Below, piece by piece: positions 18,621 through 27,901 of a stretch of 64,000 nt of DNA. The stretch comes from Corallococcus sp. NCRR (lineage in GTDB: Bacteria > Myxococcota > Myxococcia > Myxococcales > Myxococcaceae), in NCBI RefSeq assembly GCF_026965535.1, contig NZ_CP114039.1, forward strand, positions 3,472,001-3,536,000, read 5' to 3'. Under the pieces are notes generated by a model, which was not told the origin of the DNA, ran no database searches, and saw only the letters and a list, made by a program, of their open reading frames with translations. Position numbers and translations under genes: made by a program. The first letter of the stretch is position 1. Each line of letters opens with the position of its first letter.

Positions 18621-20066
18621 ATGCAGTGGCCTGGGTTGTTCCGCGCGTGCGCAAGAACCGCACGCGCGTGGTCCGTGTTGTTCCTCATGGCCGTCCTGGC
18701 TGGAGCGACGTCCGCTTCCGCTACCCCATGCAGCGCAAGCGACACGTCACCCCATACATGCTCACAAGGGGCCTGCCAGGGCGTCGCGTATTGCGAAGGG
18801 ACACGGCTGGGCGAGTGTTTTCCCACGGGCGTAGCGAACACGACCTGCAACGTCTGTGGACGCACGGGCTACAAGACCTGCACGGACTTCACGGTGGACG
18901 CCCAGTCCTGCTCGGCCTATCAGAACGAGCTCTGCAACGGCTGTGATGACGACGGCGACGGGCTGGTGGACGAGGGGCTCACCGGAGCGCCCTGTACGAT
19001 GCCCAATGGTTGCTCGGGCGTCAGGGCCTGTACCGCCGCGGGTCCCACCTGTGTCCTGGCGCCTGACAGCCGAAAGGCTTGTGGAACCTGTGGCGCCGGA
19101 GGAAGCCAGGCCTGCCGGATGGACGGGTCGTTTGGTCCCTGTCAGCCCTCGACGGCGTCGCGGGAATTGCCCTGCAACGACTGCGATGACGACCGCGATG
19201 GCGTCGGGGATGGGAATGCCAGCACCCCGGAGTCCTGCAACGGCCTGGATGACGACTGCGACGGCCGCATCGACGAGGGCTCCCAGGGCTGGGAAGGAGA
19301 GGTGTGCGGGCTGAGCTCGAACGCCTGTTGCGCCGCGACCTGTGCGTCGCTGGGGAAGAACTGCGGAAGCGTCTCGGACGGGTGCGGGGGAACGCTGAAT
19401 TGCGGCTCCTGTCAGGGCGGACAGGTCTGTGGAGGAGGAGGCGTGGCCAACGTCTGCGCAACCTGTTCCTACGTTTCGAAGGAAACCGCTTGCGCGGGGA
19501 AGAACTGCGGAACGGTCGCGGATGGCTGCGGCGGCTTCCACACCTGCGGTTCCAGTGCCTGCACCAGCCCCCAGACCTGTGGCGGCGGTGGCATGGCCAA
19601 CGTGTGTGGCTGCACGCCCACTCCCCTGGTCACTGCGTGTGCGGGAAAGAACTGCGGAACGGTGCCCAATGGCTGCGGTGGTACGTACGCCTGTGGCACC
19701 TGCACCTCGCCGCAGACCTGCGGCGGCGGCGGAACCACCAATGTGTGTGGCTGCACGCCCATCTCCCAGGCCACGGCCTGCGCGGGGAAGAACTGCGGCA
19801 CTGTAAGCAACGGATGTGGAGGCATCTACACCTGCGGCAGCGGCTGCACGGGGAGCCAGAGTTGCGGAGGAGGCGGCACGCCCAACGTGTGTGGCTGCAC
19901 GCCATACCCGGTCTACGAGGCCTGCGGTGATCGCGAGTGCGGCAGCGTCCCCACGGGCTGTGGCGGAGTGCTGAGCTGCGGGACCTGTGGCTCGGGTTCG
20001 ACCTGCAAGTTCGGCATCTGCCAGACGAACGGTGGCGGCTTCAGCTCGATGGAGGGGGACAAGTGA
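18621..20066 (+). CDS. Cys-rich repeat surface protein linked to Rhs toxin
   Basis: A 481-residue secreted protein with a Sec signal ending near ASA. The first half has three MopE-like acidic Cys motifs (CNGCDDDGDGLVDE, CNDCDDDRDGVGDG, CNGLDDDCDGRIDE), probable metal-binding loops. From about residue 235 come five tandem units of 40-45 residues of the form CAGKNCGTVxxGCGGxYxCG then CTSPQTCGGGGxxNVCGCTP, with seven or eight Cys each. The stop overlaps the Rhs ATG by one base (TGATG), so the two are translationally coupled. A role as surface partner, chaperone or anchor for the Rhs protein is inference. Confidence 0.8.
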   Translation: MQWPGLFRACARTARAWSVLFLMAVLAGATSASATPCSASDTSPHTCSQGACQGVAYCEGTRLGECFPTGVANTTCNVCGRTGYKTCTDFTVDAQSCSAYQNELCNGCDDDGDGLVDEGLTGAPCTMPNGCSGVRACTAAGPTCVLAPDSRKACGTCGAGGSQACRMDGSFGPCQPSTASRELPCNDCDDDRDGVGDGNASTPESCNGLDDDCDGRIDEGSQGWEGEVCGLSSNACCAATCASLGKNCGSVSDGCGGTLNCGSCQGGQVCGGGGVANVCATCSYVSKETACAGKNCGTVADGCGGFHTCGSSACTSPQTCGGGGMANVCGCTPTPLVTACAGKNCGTVPNGCGGTYACGTCTSPQTCGGGGTTNVCGCTPISQATACAGKNCGTVSNGCGGIYTCGSGCTGSQSCGGGGTPNVCGCTPYPVYEACGDRECGSVPTGCGGVLSCGTCGSGSTCKFGICQTNGGGFSSMEGDK

Positions 20067-23000
20067 TGGACACCCAGTTCAGGAATGCAGCGCCAAGCCG
20101 CTTGAAGCAGTTCCTCTCCACGTCGGTCCTATCCCTCTACGTCGTGCAGTTGCTGGGAAGCTGCGGCCCCGTGTCGGCGCAGGACGACGCGCGCGCCCTG
20201 TCGAAGGCGTCAGCCCAACTGAATGGGGCGACGAGCCTGACGCTGCCCGCGTCGACGGTCCTGCCCACGGAGACCGTGAATGGCCTCGCCACGGGACTGA
20301 CCGTGGGCCGTCTGGATGTGTCCCTGGATGGTGCCGCGACCTATGCCCTGCCCCTGTGGGTTCCTCCAGGGCGGGCGGGGGTCCAGCCGTCGCTGACGCT
20401 GTCCTACAACAGCCGTGGCGGCAATGGCCTGCTGGGCATGGGCTGGTCGGTGAGCGGCTTCTCCCGCATCGCCCGCTGCAATCCCTCGCTGGACGGGGCG
20501 GGGAAGCGGCTGCCCATCCAGTTCAACCCGGCGGATGACCTCTGCTTGGACGGGGCCCGGCTGGTGCTCATCACCGGAACCGCGGGCGCCATCGGCGCGA
20601 CGTACCGCACGGAGATCGACACCTTCTCGCAGGTGAAAATCACCGACGCGGATGCGAACGGCCCGAAGCAGTTCGAGGTCCGCACCCGCGACGGGCAGGT
20701 CCTCACCTACGGCGGTTACGGCGGGGCCGCGGAGGGCTCTGTGTTGGAGGGCCCGCGGGTGCTGGTCTCGGCCGTTCCCCCGTCGTGGGTCTCCGCGACG
20801 TACACCGGGGCACCTCGCGTCCGGTATTCGTGGTCCGTCTCGAAGGTCGAGGACCGCAGCGGCAACTTCATGCGCGTGCTCTACACCCGCACGGAGACCG
20901 ACGGAGCCGTCGAGCAGATCCCCTCCGCCATCGAATACACGGGCTCGGTGAACACCGTGCCCCAGCTCCAGCCGCTCCGTCGCGTCTCCTTTCAGTACGG
21001 GCCGCGGCCGGACACGGATGTCCAATACGTCTCGGGCCTGAAGCTGAGGTCCACCCAGCGGCTGCTCAAGATCTCCATGTCGGCCCCGGTGGATTCCCAG
21101 GGCACGGTCATCGAAAAGCTTCGCGAGTATGTCTTCACCTACGGCAACGACAGCGTCTCGAAACGCAGCCTGCTGACCTACGTCGAGGAGTGCGACGGCA
21201 AGGACGTCTGCCGCAGCCCGCTCACGTTCGAGTGGGAGAAGGGCCTCGATCCGAACCCCGACCGGACCTTCGAGAAGATCGACACGGGCATCACGGACGT
21301 GGCGGCCAACGGCGTCGTCTACCCGAATGATCCCCTCCAGAGCGCGGACTACCTGGGCCTCGACTACTGGACGCTCCAGACGCTGGACATCAACGGCGAC
21401 GGTCGGGACGACATCCTCTACCGGTACACGGGCGTGACGAGCAACGGCGTGCGCCTGCCTCCGGTCTGGAGGTACCGGCTCTCCACCGGGATGGGCTTCG
21501 GCCCTCCGCAGACCGCCAACAACCTCCCCAGGGCGGTGGTGGGGGACTCGCTGGATGAGCTGATCACCGTCGACTTGGACATGGATGGAAAGACCGACGT
21601 CATCGGTCTGAACCGGACGAACTCCGGCCATCCCACGTCGCCGTGTGACGGGCACTACCAGCTCTACCGCTCCACGGGCGCTGGCTTCGAAGCGCAGTGG
21701 AACAGCGGCGAGGAGCTCTACGACCTCTGCTACGACTCGGTGCAGGACGTGCCGGCCCCCATCATGCACGTCGCGGATCTGGACGGTGATGGTCGCCCGG
21801 ACCTGCTGCGCTCGCGCCAGCCGATCACCTCCGCGAGCATCGCGAACTGGAGCTACCGCCTCAACACCACGACCCATGCCGGGTTGAGCTTCTCGGCGCC
21901 CACCCGCATCGGAGGGGACTTCTCCCGGACCTCGGCGCTCGCAGGCTACGCGACGGACGTGGACGGAGATGGCGCCGTCGATGTGTTGTTGCGGCAGCCT
22001 GCCTCCACCACGACGGTGGACGGCTTCGAGCAGTTCTATTCTGCGGTCGAAGTCTCTCCGACGCCGTGTGCCGGCGGGGCCGCAGGGACGTCGTGTCCGG
22101 CGCAGACGACCGCCACCCTGTCGGCCCTTCCCTGGGACTACATCCAGCGGCCCCAGGGCCCCTATCACCACCTGCAGCGGTGGTTCCTGGACGTCAACGG
22201 CGATGGCCTCCAGGACGTCGTGAGCATGGCGAAGGAGGCGAAGGTCGGCGGCGTGCGCACGCCGCGCGACCTCCTGCTCTCATTGAACACGGGCGTGGGC
22301 TACCTGCCGCCCGAGCACCTCGACATTCCGTTGGGCGCGATGCCCAGCCCCATCCAGGTCAATGAGGGGCGCTACATCGACAATGGCGTTCGCATCATCG
22401 ATTACAACATGGACGGCAAGCAGGACCTCCTGCTGATGGACTCGTTCACGGACGGGGTCTACCCGAACGCCGTGGGCCGTTCGAAGGTGACGGTCCTCGA
22501 GTCGACGGGCAGTGGCTTCGTGCCGCGGACCCTGAATGCCATCCCTACGGGAATCACCACGGGCAGCGGTGGTGCCGCCCATCCCCAGTCGCAGCCGGGA
22601 ACGGGGTACGGCTATCGCCTGTCACGCCTGATGGACATCGACGGTGATGGCCTGACGGACCTGGTGCAGGTCGAGCCCACCGGGAACCTCAACGAGTTCT
22701 CGCTTCAGATCTACCGCCGCCAGGCCGGCCGGCCTGACCTGATGAAGGCGGTGCTGGACTCCAATGGCAACCGGACGACGGTGATCTACATGGCGTTGAC
22801 GGACTTCCGCGTCAGCACCGCGCTCTATACGCCGGGGACGTGCACCTACCCCCAGTACTGTGCCGCGTCCGCGCTCCCGGTGGTCGGAATGCTGTATGCC
22901 CCGAATGGCCGGGGAGGAACCCGCTCCGCTCAGTTCAGCTACAAGGACAGCCGCTATGCGCTTCGAGGCCAGGGGTGGCTGGGGTTCGCCTCCAGGACCA

Positions 23001-26000
23001 CCTTTGACTCGGACACCCTGCAGACGTCCACGGTGCACATGGACAACGCCAAGCAGGCCGGCTCGCTCTATCCCTGGGCGCGCCTGCCATACCTGGAGAC
23101 GTCCTCGATTCCCGCGTCCACCAGTGTGACCCTCTCGAGGCAGACCACCCGGAAATGGGAACTGCGGAACGCGCCCGAGAACCGGACGAAGTTCCTGTGT
23201 CCGACCCTCGGTTTCTCGGGCGAATACGACAACCAGCAGGGACAGTTCCGGGATGTCGTCACGAACCGGGATTGTGATGCCTACGGCAACATTGTGAGCG
23301 AAGAGACCTTCATCGCGAACGACGCCCAGGACATGAACCCCCACCGCCACAAGGTGGAGGTGAGCTACTCGAACTACACGCCCAACTGGACGCTGGGCAT
23401 GCCGATGTCCAGGACGGAGACGGACAGCATCGCGGCGGATGCGCGGCACCCTTCGGGAGGGGTTGCTTCGCGCACCGTGCGCTACAGCTATTGCACTCAG
23501 TACGACTACCAGGAGGAGGCGGCGGAGCAGTGCCCGTGGTCCAACCTGCTGTACAAGGTCGTGATCGAGCCGGATGCGACGGGGCCAGCGGGCGCCGACG
23601 TCTGGCTGGCGACGACAGTGAGCCGGGATACGACAGGGCAGGTGACCTCCCAGACGCAGCGGGCGCGTCAGGGCATCGTCAAATCGTTCTCGGTTCGCGA
23701 GTACGACCCGGTGGAGCGCATCTTTCCGGTCGTGGACCAGACCTTCCTGGGCGAAGACGTCTCGACCGCGTCACATCGCACGGATCGGCTGTATCACCCA
23801 GGGCTGGGGTTGCTGGCCATCCAGGAGGACGCCAACGGCGTGCGCGAAGAATGGCGCTACGACGGATTGGGCCGTCTGCGAAGGCAGAGCGCTCCGTACC
23901 GGGTGGGAAGCCAGACGGTCGCATCCGCGGCGAACACGACCGTGAGCTACGGAAAGGAGCAGTCGCGGACGACCATCACAGTGAAGCAGGACGGCGGCGG
24001 GGAACACATCAGTCTCCTGGATGGCTTCGATCGCTTGGTCGAGGAGCGCGAGCGAGCTTCGGACGGGAGCTGGAGCCATGCGACCCGGGAGTACGACGCG
24101 TTGGGGCGCCTGTGGAAACAGTCCTTCCCCTATTCCGACCGGGAGACGCCCGCCTTCACTGTCATCAACTATGACAAGGCGGGGCGGCTGTCCCAGGTGG
24201 AGGCCGGCGGAACCATCAAGGAGGTGCGCACCTACGAAGGGCGCAACGTCCGGCAGCGGAGTGGCTGGTCGGAGCGGCGGCTCCTGGTGAATGCCCGGGG
24301 CCAGGTGGTGGAGAGCCAGGACTTTAAGACGGTGGGCAACCCCCAGAGTGCCGTCAGCACGCGGCTGAGCTACGGCCCCTTTGGGGTGGTGGATTTCGTG
24401 GAGGATGCCAAGGGCAACCTCACCACGATGAACTACGACGTCCTCGGGCGCCGCACGCAGCTCGTGACGCCGGAGGCAGGTGCGTCCGAGACCCGCTACG
24501 ACGCCCTGGGCGATGTCCGTGAGCAGGCGGATTCCCTGGGGAACGTCACCACCTTCGCTCGTGACTTCCTGGGGCGGCCCGTGTCGGTGCAGACGCCGGA
24601 GGGGGTCACGCGCTTCGAATGGGACACCGCTCCCAACGGCATGGGGGCCCTGGCCTGGGCCAGGTCAGGTCCTTCCGCTACATCGAGCCCGACGGACGTG
24701 GTGCTGACGTACGGCTACGACGCCCTGGGCCGCTCCCTGTGGGAGACCACGAGCGTGGATGGGGGCGCCAGCTCGTACCGGGTCGACCGGGGCTACGACG
24801 CCTACGGCCGCATGGCTGCGCTCATCTACCCGCAGGTCGACTCCCAACTGCGTCTGGGGATGACGCTGGAGTACAACAGCTACAACGGGCGGTTCAGCGG
24901 AATCCGCAACACGGTGACGGGTCAGCTCTACTGGAGCGCCCTGGAGAGCAACGCCGCCGGGCAATTGACCCGGGAGCTTTACGGCAACGGAGTTTCATCC
25001 CTGAGCCGTTACGACAGACAGGGGCAGCTCCGCTTCATTGAGTCACAGGGCGGCCAGGGAACGCTCCAGCGGATCGCCTATGTGTGGAATACGGCGGGGA
25101 ATCTCCAACTCCGGAATGACCTGCTGGTCAACGTGCACGAAAGCTTCTCCTACGACGCGCTGAACCGGTTGACGGCGTGGAACGTCAAGACGGCCTGCAA
25201 CACCTCGACGACGAGCTTCAGCTACGACGACATCGGCAATCTGTTGCTGCGCACCGTGAGCCAGCAAGGGGCGGACGCGTTCACCGAGCAGCAGGACTAC
25301 CGGTATGGCGAAGCAGGGGCGGGGCCCAATGCGCTGACCGGGCTGGGTGGAGAGGTGTTCGGGTATGACTCCGCCGGCAATCAGCTCTCCTGGGCGGCGC
25401 CCAACGGGGACTACCGCCAGGTGACGTACACGTCGTTCAGCCTGCCCAAGGTCCTGGAGTCGGCGCAGGCTGGACGGCTGGACTTCAAGTACGACGCTTT
25501 CCAGAAGCGGGTCTTGAAGCTGCGCAACAACGGCGACTCTACGCTCTACGTGTCAGGGCTCTACGAGAAGCGGCAGATGGCGGGAGTCGTCTCGCACGTC
25601 TTCCAGATTCCCGGTGCGAGCGGGCCGGTGGCCCAGGTTCAGTGGACGGCGGGAAGCGGTGGTTACAACGTCGAGACCCTCTATCTCCACGGTGACCACC
25701 TGGGCTCCATCGAGACCGTCTCGAACCAGGCGGGAGCCGTGGTCCAGCGGCGGAAGTACCAGCCCTTTGGTGCGCAGGCGAACCCTGCCAATCCGACGCA
25801 GCGGGTGCTGGCGACGACGAACTCCATCCGCACGGGCTTCACGGGACATGAAGATGACGCGGAATCCTCGCTGGTGAACATGGGAGGCCGGCTCTACGAC
25901 CCGCGCGCCGGCCGCTTCCTGTCAGTGGATCCGTTCGTGACTGCCCCGTTCTCCAGCCAGGGGTACAACCGGTACAGTTACGTCTTCAACAACCCCTTGT

Positions 26001-26956
26001 CCATGACGGACCCGTCTGGCTTCACCGCCGAAGGCATCAACGGATGCTACGGGTGCGGTGGGCAAAGCGGAGCGGGACTGGATCTGACCCGCCCAGTGGT
26101 GGCTATCGCCAGTTGGGTGGCGGATGTTGCTGTTCGCGCAATCAATACAATTGTTGAGACATTCACCGGTGTTTCAGATGTGAATGGCGCCGTACAGAAG
26201 ACGGAGGACGTGAGTGACGGCGCGGGCCACGCGATCTCCAGCATGGCGAATGCTGCCTTGGAGCATGAGGCGAACCGGTCGCTTTCAAGCCGGATGATGT
26301 GGGGGGCCTACCCATTGCTCCAGATGAGCAGTGAGACGTTTCTGTCGGTCTCCGATGGTGCCAGGGCAGGATACTCGAATTGGGGGTTGGCTGGAGCGGG
26401 AGCGGGGGCGATTGATACCCAGGTCCCTGTCTTCAGTATGTGGACTGCCTTCTCCGATGCACAAAGTGCTTTCGCTGGCGGTAACTACCGAGGCGTTGGT
26501 TTCAATGGCGCTGTTGGCGTTGTTGCGATGGTTGCTGTTGTGGCAAGCCTGGGAGATGGGAAGGCAATTCTTGGAGAACTTAAGTTCGCCGCCAAGGGTC
26601 TGTCCGGCGTTCCTAGTCGTGTTCTATCGAGAATCAACCTGCGAATGGGGAGCGTGGCGGAGGGCGTTGGCTGGAGCCATGTTGTCGATCGCCACTTCAA
26701 TCCTGCCAAGAACGCCTCGCAGTTCACGATCTCACAGGAAGAACTTCGAGAACTCCTTCAAAGCGAAGATGTGGTGAGTGCTCCAGTCCTGCGCGAGCTC
26801 CAAAGCGCCGATGGCGTTCGCTATGTGCGCGAACTGACCTTCGACCGCCCGATAGGGGTGGACAAGTTCAAGGGATTGCAGCCAACCTCGACGATGACGG
26901 TCCTCACGGACAAGTTCGGTAACTTGGTGACAGTGACACCCGGAGTGATCAAGTGA
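20066..26956 (+). CDS. SpvB/Rhs-family polymorphic toxin
   Basis: A 2296-residue exported giant. The N-terminus has a signal with a possible lipobox (LGSC) or signal-peptidase-I site (VSAQ). An SpvB/TcdB-like domain follows (LPLWVPPGRAGVQPSLTLSY, GNGLLGMGWSVSGFSRIARC). At least seven FG-GAP/VCBS-type calcium motifs (DINGDGRDDIL, DLDGDGRPDLL, DVNGDGLQDVV and others) lie about residues 430-890. Rhs/YD repeats run about 1190-1900 (YDALGRL, YDKAGRLSQ). The Rhs core YDPRAGRFLSVDPF is near 1946 and NPLSMTDPSGF near 1980. The last ~310 residues are the variable tip, with lower GC, ending in a WSHVVDRHF to TPGVIK domain that resembles compact RNase-type toxins. Tip activity is inferred. Confidence 0.9.
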   Translation: MDTQFRNAAPSRLKQFLSTSVLSLYVVQLLGSCGPVSAQDDARALSKASAQLNGATSLTLPASTVLPTETVNGLATGLTVGRLDVSLDGAATYALPLWVPPGRAGVQPSLTLSYNSRGGNGLLGMGWSVSGFSRIARCNPSLDGAGKRLPIQFNPADDLCLDGARLVLITGTAGAIGATYRTEIDTFSQVKITDADANGPKQFEVRTRDGQVLTYGGYGGAAEGSVLEGPRVLVSAVPPSWVSATYTGAPRVRYSWSVSKVEDRSGNFMRVLYTRTETDGAVEQIPSAIEYTGSVNTVPQLQPLRRVSFQYGPRPDTDVQYVSGLKLRSTQRLLKISMSAPVDSQGTVIEKLREYVFTYGNDSVSKRSLLTYVEECDGKDVCRSPLTFEWEKGLDPNPDRTFEKIDTGITDVAANGVVYPNDPLQSADYLGLDYWTLQTLDINGDGRDDILYRYTGVTSNGVRLPPVWRYRLSTGMGFGPPQTANNLPRAVVGDSLDELITVDLDMDGKTDVIGLNRTNSGHPTSPCDGHYQLYRSTGAGFEAQWNSGEELYDLCYDSVQDVPAPIMHVADLDGDGRPDLLRSRQPITSASIANWSYRLNTTTHAGLSFSAPTRIGGDFSRTSALAGYATDVDGDGAVDVLLRQPASTTTVDGFEQFYSAVEVSPTPCAGGAAGTSCPAQTTATLSALPWDYIQRPQGPYHHLQRWFLDVNGDGLQDVVSMAKEAKVGGVRTPRDLLLSLNTGVGYLPPEHLDIPLGAMPSPIQVNEGRYIDNGVRIIDYNMDGKQDLLLMDSFTDGVYPNAVGRSKVTVLESTGSGFVPRTLNAIPTGITTGSGGAAHPQSQPGTGYGYRLSRLMDIDGDGLTDLVQVEPTGNLNEFSLQIYRRQAGRPDLMKAVLDSNGNRTTVIYMALTDFRVSTALYTPGTCTYPQYCAASALPVVGMLYAPNGRGGTRSAQFSYKDSRYALRGQGWLGFASRTTFDSDTLQTSTVHMDNAKQAGSLYPWARLPYLETSSIPASTSVTLSRQTTRKWELRNAPENRTKFLCPTLGFSGEYDNQQGQFRDVVTNRDCDAYGNIVSEETFIANDAQDMNPHRHKVEVSYSNYTPNWTLGMPMSRTETDSIAADARHPSGGVASRTVRYSYCTQYDYQEEAAEQCPWSNLLYKVVIEPDATGPAGADVWLATTVSRDTTGQVTSQTQRARQGIVKSFSVREYDPVERIFPVVDQTFLGEDVSTASHRTDRLYHPGLGLLAIQEDANGVREEWRYDGLGRLRRQSAPYRVGSQTVASAANTTVSYGKEQSRTTITVKQDGGGEHISLLDGFDRLVEERERASDGSWSHATREYDALGRLWKQSFPYSDRETPAFTVINYDKAGRLSQVEAGGTIKEVRTYEGRNVRQRSGWSERRLLVNARGQVVESQDFKTVGNPQSAVSTRLSYGPFGVVDFVEDAKGNLTTMNYDVLGRRTQLVTPEAGASETRYDALGDVREQADSLGNVTTFARDFLGRPVSVQTPEGVTRFEWDTAPNGMGALAWARSGPSATSSPTDVVLTYGYDALGRSLWETTSVDGGASSYRVDRGYDAYGRMAALIYPQVDSQLRLGMTLEYNSYNGRFSGIRNTVTGQLYWSALESNAAGQLTRELYGNGVSSLSRYDRQGQLRFIESQGGQGTLQRIAYVWNTAGNLQLRNDLLVNVHESFSYDALNRLTAWNVKTACNTSTTSFSYDDIGNLLLRTVSQQGADAFTEQQDYRYGEAGAGPNALTGLGGEVFGYDSAGNQLSWAAPNGDYRQVTYTSFSLPKVLESAQAGRLDFKYDAFQKRVLKLRNNGDSTLYVSGLYEKRQMAGVVSHVFQIPGASGPVAQVQWTAGSGGYNVETLYLHGDHLGSIETVSNQAGAVVQRRKYQPFGAQANPANPTQRVLATTNSIRTGFTGHEDDAESSLVNMGGRLYDPRAGRFLSVDPFVTAPFSSQGYNRYSYVFNNPLSMTDPSGFTAEGINGCYGCGGQSGAGLDLTRPVVAIASWVADVAVRAINTIVETFTGVSDVNGAVQKTEDVSDGAGHAISSMANAALEHEANRSLSSRMMWGAYPLLQMSSETFLSVSDGARAGYSNWGLAGAGAGAIDTQVPVFSMWTAFSDAQSAFAGGNYRGVGFNGAVGVVAMVAVVASLGDGKAILGELKFAAKGLSGVPSRVLSRINLRMGSVAEGVGWSHVVDRHFNPAKNASQFTISQEELRELLQSEDVVSAPVLRELQSADGVRYVRELTFDRPIGVDKFKGLQPTSTMTVLTDKFGNLVTVTPGVIK

Positions 26957-27309
26957 AGCTCATAGGGAGCAAGACAGAAGAAGACTTCCGCACAGAGCTG
27001 TCGGGATCTCGCGAATCATTGTTTCGGGATCCAGGCAAACACCGTCTGCTCTCCGCGCTCCGGGCACACTTCCCGCACATGTCGACTGCGTACGTGTTGA
27101 GCTGGACGCCCGAGCAGGGCGAGGAGCTATTCCGGATTCTTGTAAACGACAACACAATCGCGGCTGTCGAGCTGGATCGAATGGACCTTCAGATTCAGCC
27201 GAAGGTGGTGGCTATTCCACTGAATCAATACGAGATGGGTCTTGGTAGGGTTGGGCGCATACAACTGGCAGTGGCACTCGACCTCGCAAGACAGGATCTG
27301 GAATCGTAA
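26953..27309 (+). CDS. Candidate immunity protein for the Rhs tip toxin
   Basis: A 118-residue soluble protein whose GTG start overlaps the Rhs stop by four bases (GTGA). Small size, lack of signal peptide, tight coupling downstream of an Rhs tip and low GC fit the immunity slot of polymorphic-toxin loci. The sequence (EEDFRTELSGSRESLF, HFPHMSTAYVLSWTPEQGEE, VVAIPLNQYEMGLGRVGRIQ) does not match an immunity family I can name. Assignment is by position only. Confidence 0.7.
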   Translation: MKLIGSKTEEDFRTELSGSRESLFRDPGKHRLLSALRAHFPHMSTAYVLSWTPEQGEELFRILVNDNTIAAVELDRMDLQIQPKVVAIPLNQYEMGLGRVGRIQLAVALDLARQDLES

Positions 27310-27637
27310 CGGGTCGCTGCACTGGCGACCGGGATGGCGCCACAACCGGCCCCTTCTGCCACACCCTGTTGCTTCGCAGGGAGCTACGCGGCTGAAGCAG
27401 GAGGGGCGAGATCCCTCCACGCCCGGTGCTGGGTCTGGGACTGAACCTTGAGAGCGACCGCGATCTCCCGCCAGCGCCGGCTGGCGGCCTGCGGCTCCGT
27501 GATGGCCTGGCGCTTGGGCCCTTGATGAGTGCCAGAATCCATTCCTGCCGCCCAAGCCCTTGCTCTCAAGGGTTGGGCGGCAGGATTCCTGGTGCTTCAT
27601 GAGCTGCCTTGCTGCCGTGTTCAGCAAAGACAGGGTG
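27310..27637. other. Gap after the toxin/immunity pair
   Basis: These 328 bases hold no convincing gene. A 61-codon minus-strand frame (27384-27569) contains RRWREIAVALKVQSQ, faintly like a helix-turn-helix, but lacks support and may be chance or debris from earlier cassette exchange. The only clear element is the large hairpin at 27544-27584. Confidence 0.5.
27544..27584. terminator. Long hairpin between immunity gene and next small gene
   Basis: Arms CCTGCCGCCCAAGCCCTTG (27544-27562) and CAAGGGTTGGGCGGCAGG (27567-27584) pair over 18 bases with one bulged base around a CTCT loop. It is a strong structure lying at the end of the toxin operon and could terminate transcription in either direction or mark a past recombination point. 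Confidence 0.6.
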
Positions 27638-27898
27638 ATGAATTGGTCCGTCTACGCCGATTTGTCGCGCCCACTGACCGAGGTGGAACGAAGAGCTGTC
27701 GCTGATGTACTCGACGAAGTCGTGCCCGATAGCGGTTGCGTCGGCCCGCAGAAGGGCGACGTCGACGAAGTGTATTTCCGCGTGGACGCAGCCTCTTCCG
27801 CGGAAGCGAGCGCGACCGCCGCGAGGCTGCTGGATGTCATCCTCGAGAAGGCGGGTGTCCAGGTTCGATACGAGCTCCAGTTGCAGCCCGGCCCGTGA
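27638..27898 (+). CDS. Small hypothetical protein
   Basis: An 86-residue protein starting MNWSVYADLSRPLTEVERRA, with an alpha/beta pattern (AVADVLDEVVP, GDVDEVYFRVDA, RLLDVILEKAGVQVRYELQL) that looks like a compact ferredoxin-like fold. The in-frame ATG at 27638 is preferred over upstream frames. It is convergent with aat (3-base gap). Its position just beyond a toxin/immunity pair allows the guess of an orphan immunity gene, but nothing in the sequence proves it. Confidence 0.55.
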   Translation: MNWSVYADLSRPLTEVERRAVADVLDEVVPDSGCVGPQKGDVDEVYFRVDAASSAEASATAARLLDVILEKAGVQVRYELQLQPGP

Positions 27899-27901
27899 CG
27901 C

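Noticed and set aside
27384..27569. 61-codon minus-strand frame with a weak helix-turn-helix look (resolvase or IS debris)
   Set aside because: Only about 15 residues look like a HTH and no inverted repeats or transposase motifs accompany it.
27127..27627. 166-codon minus-strand frame over the immunity gene end and gap
   Set aside because: Overlaps the coupled immunity gene in antisense and crosses the hairpin; no start context and no recognisable domain.
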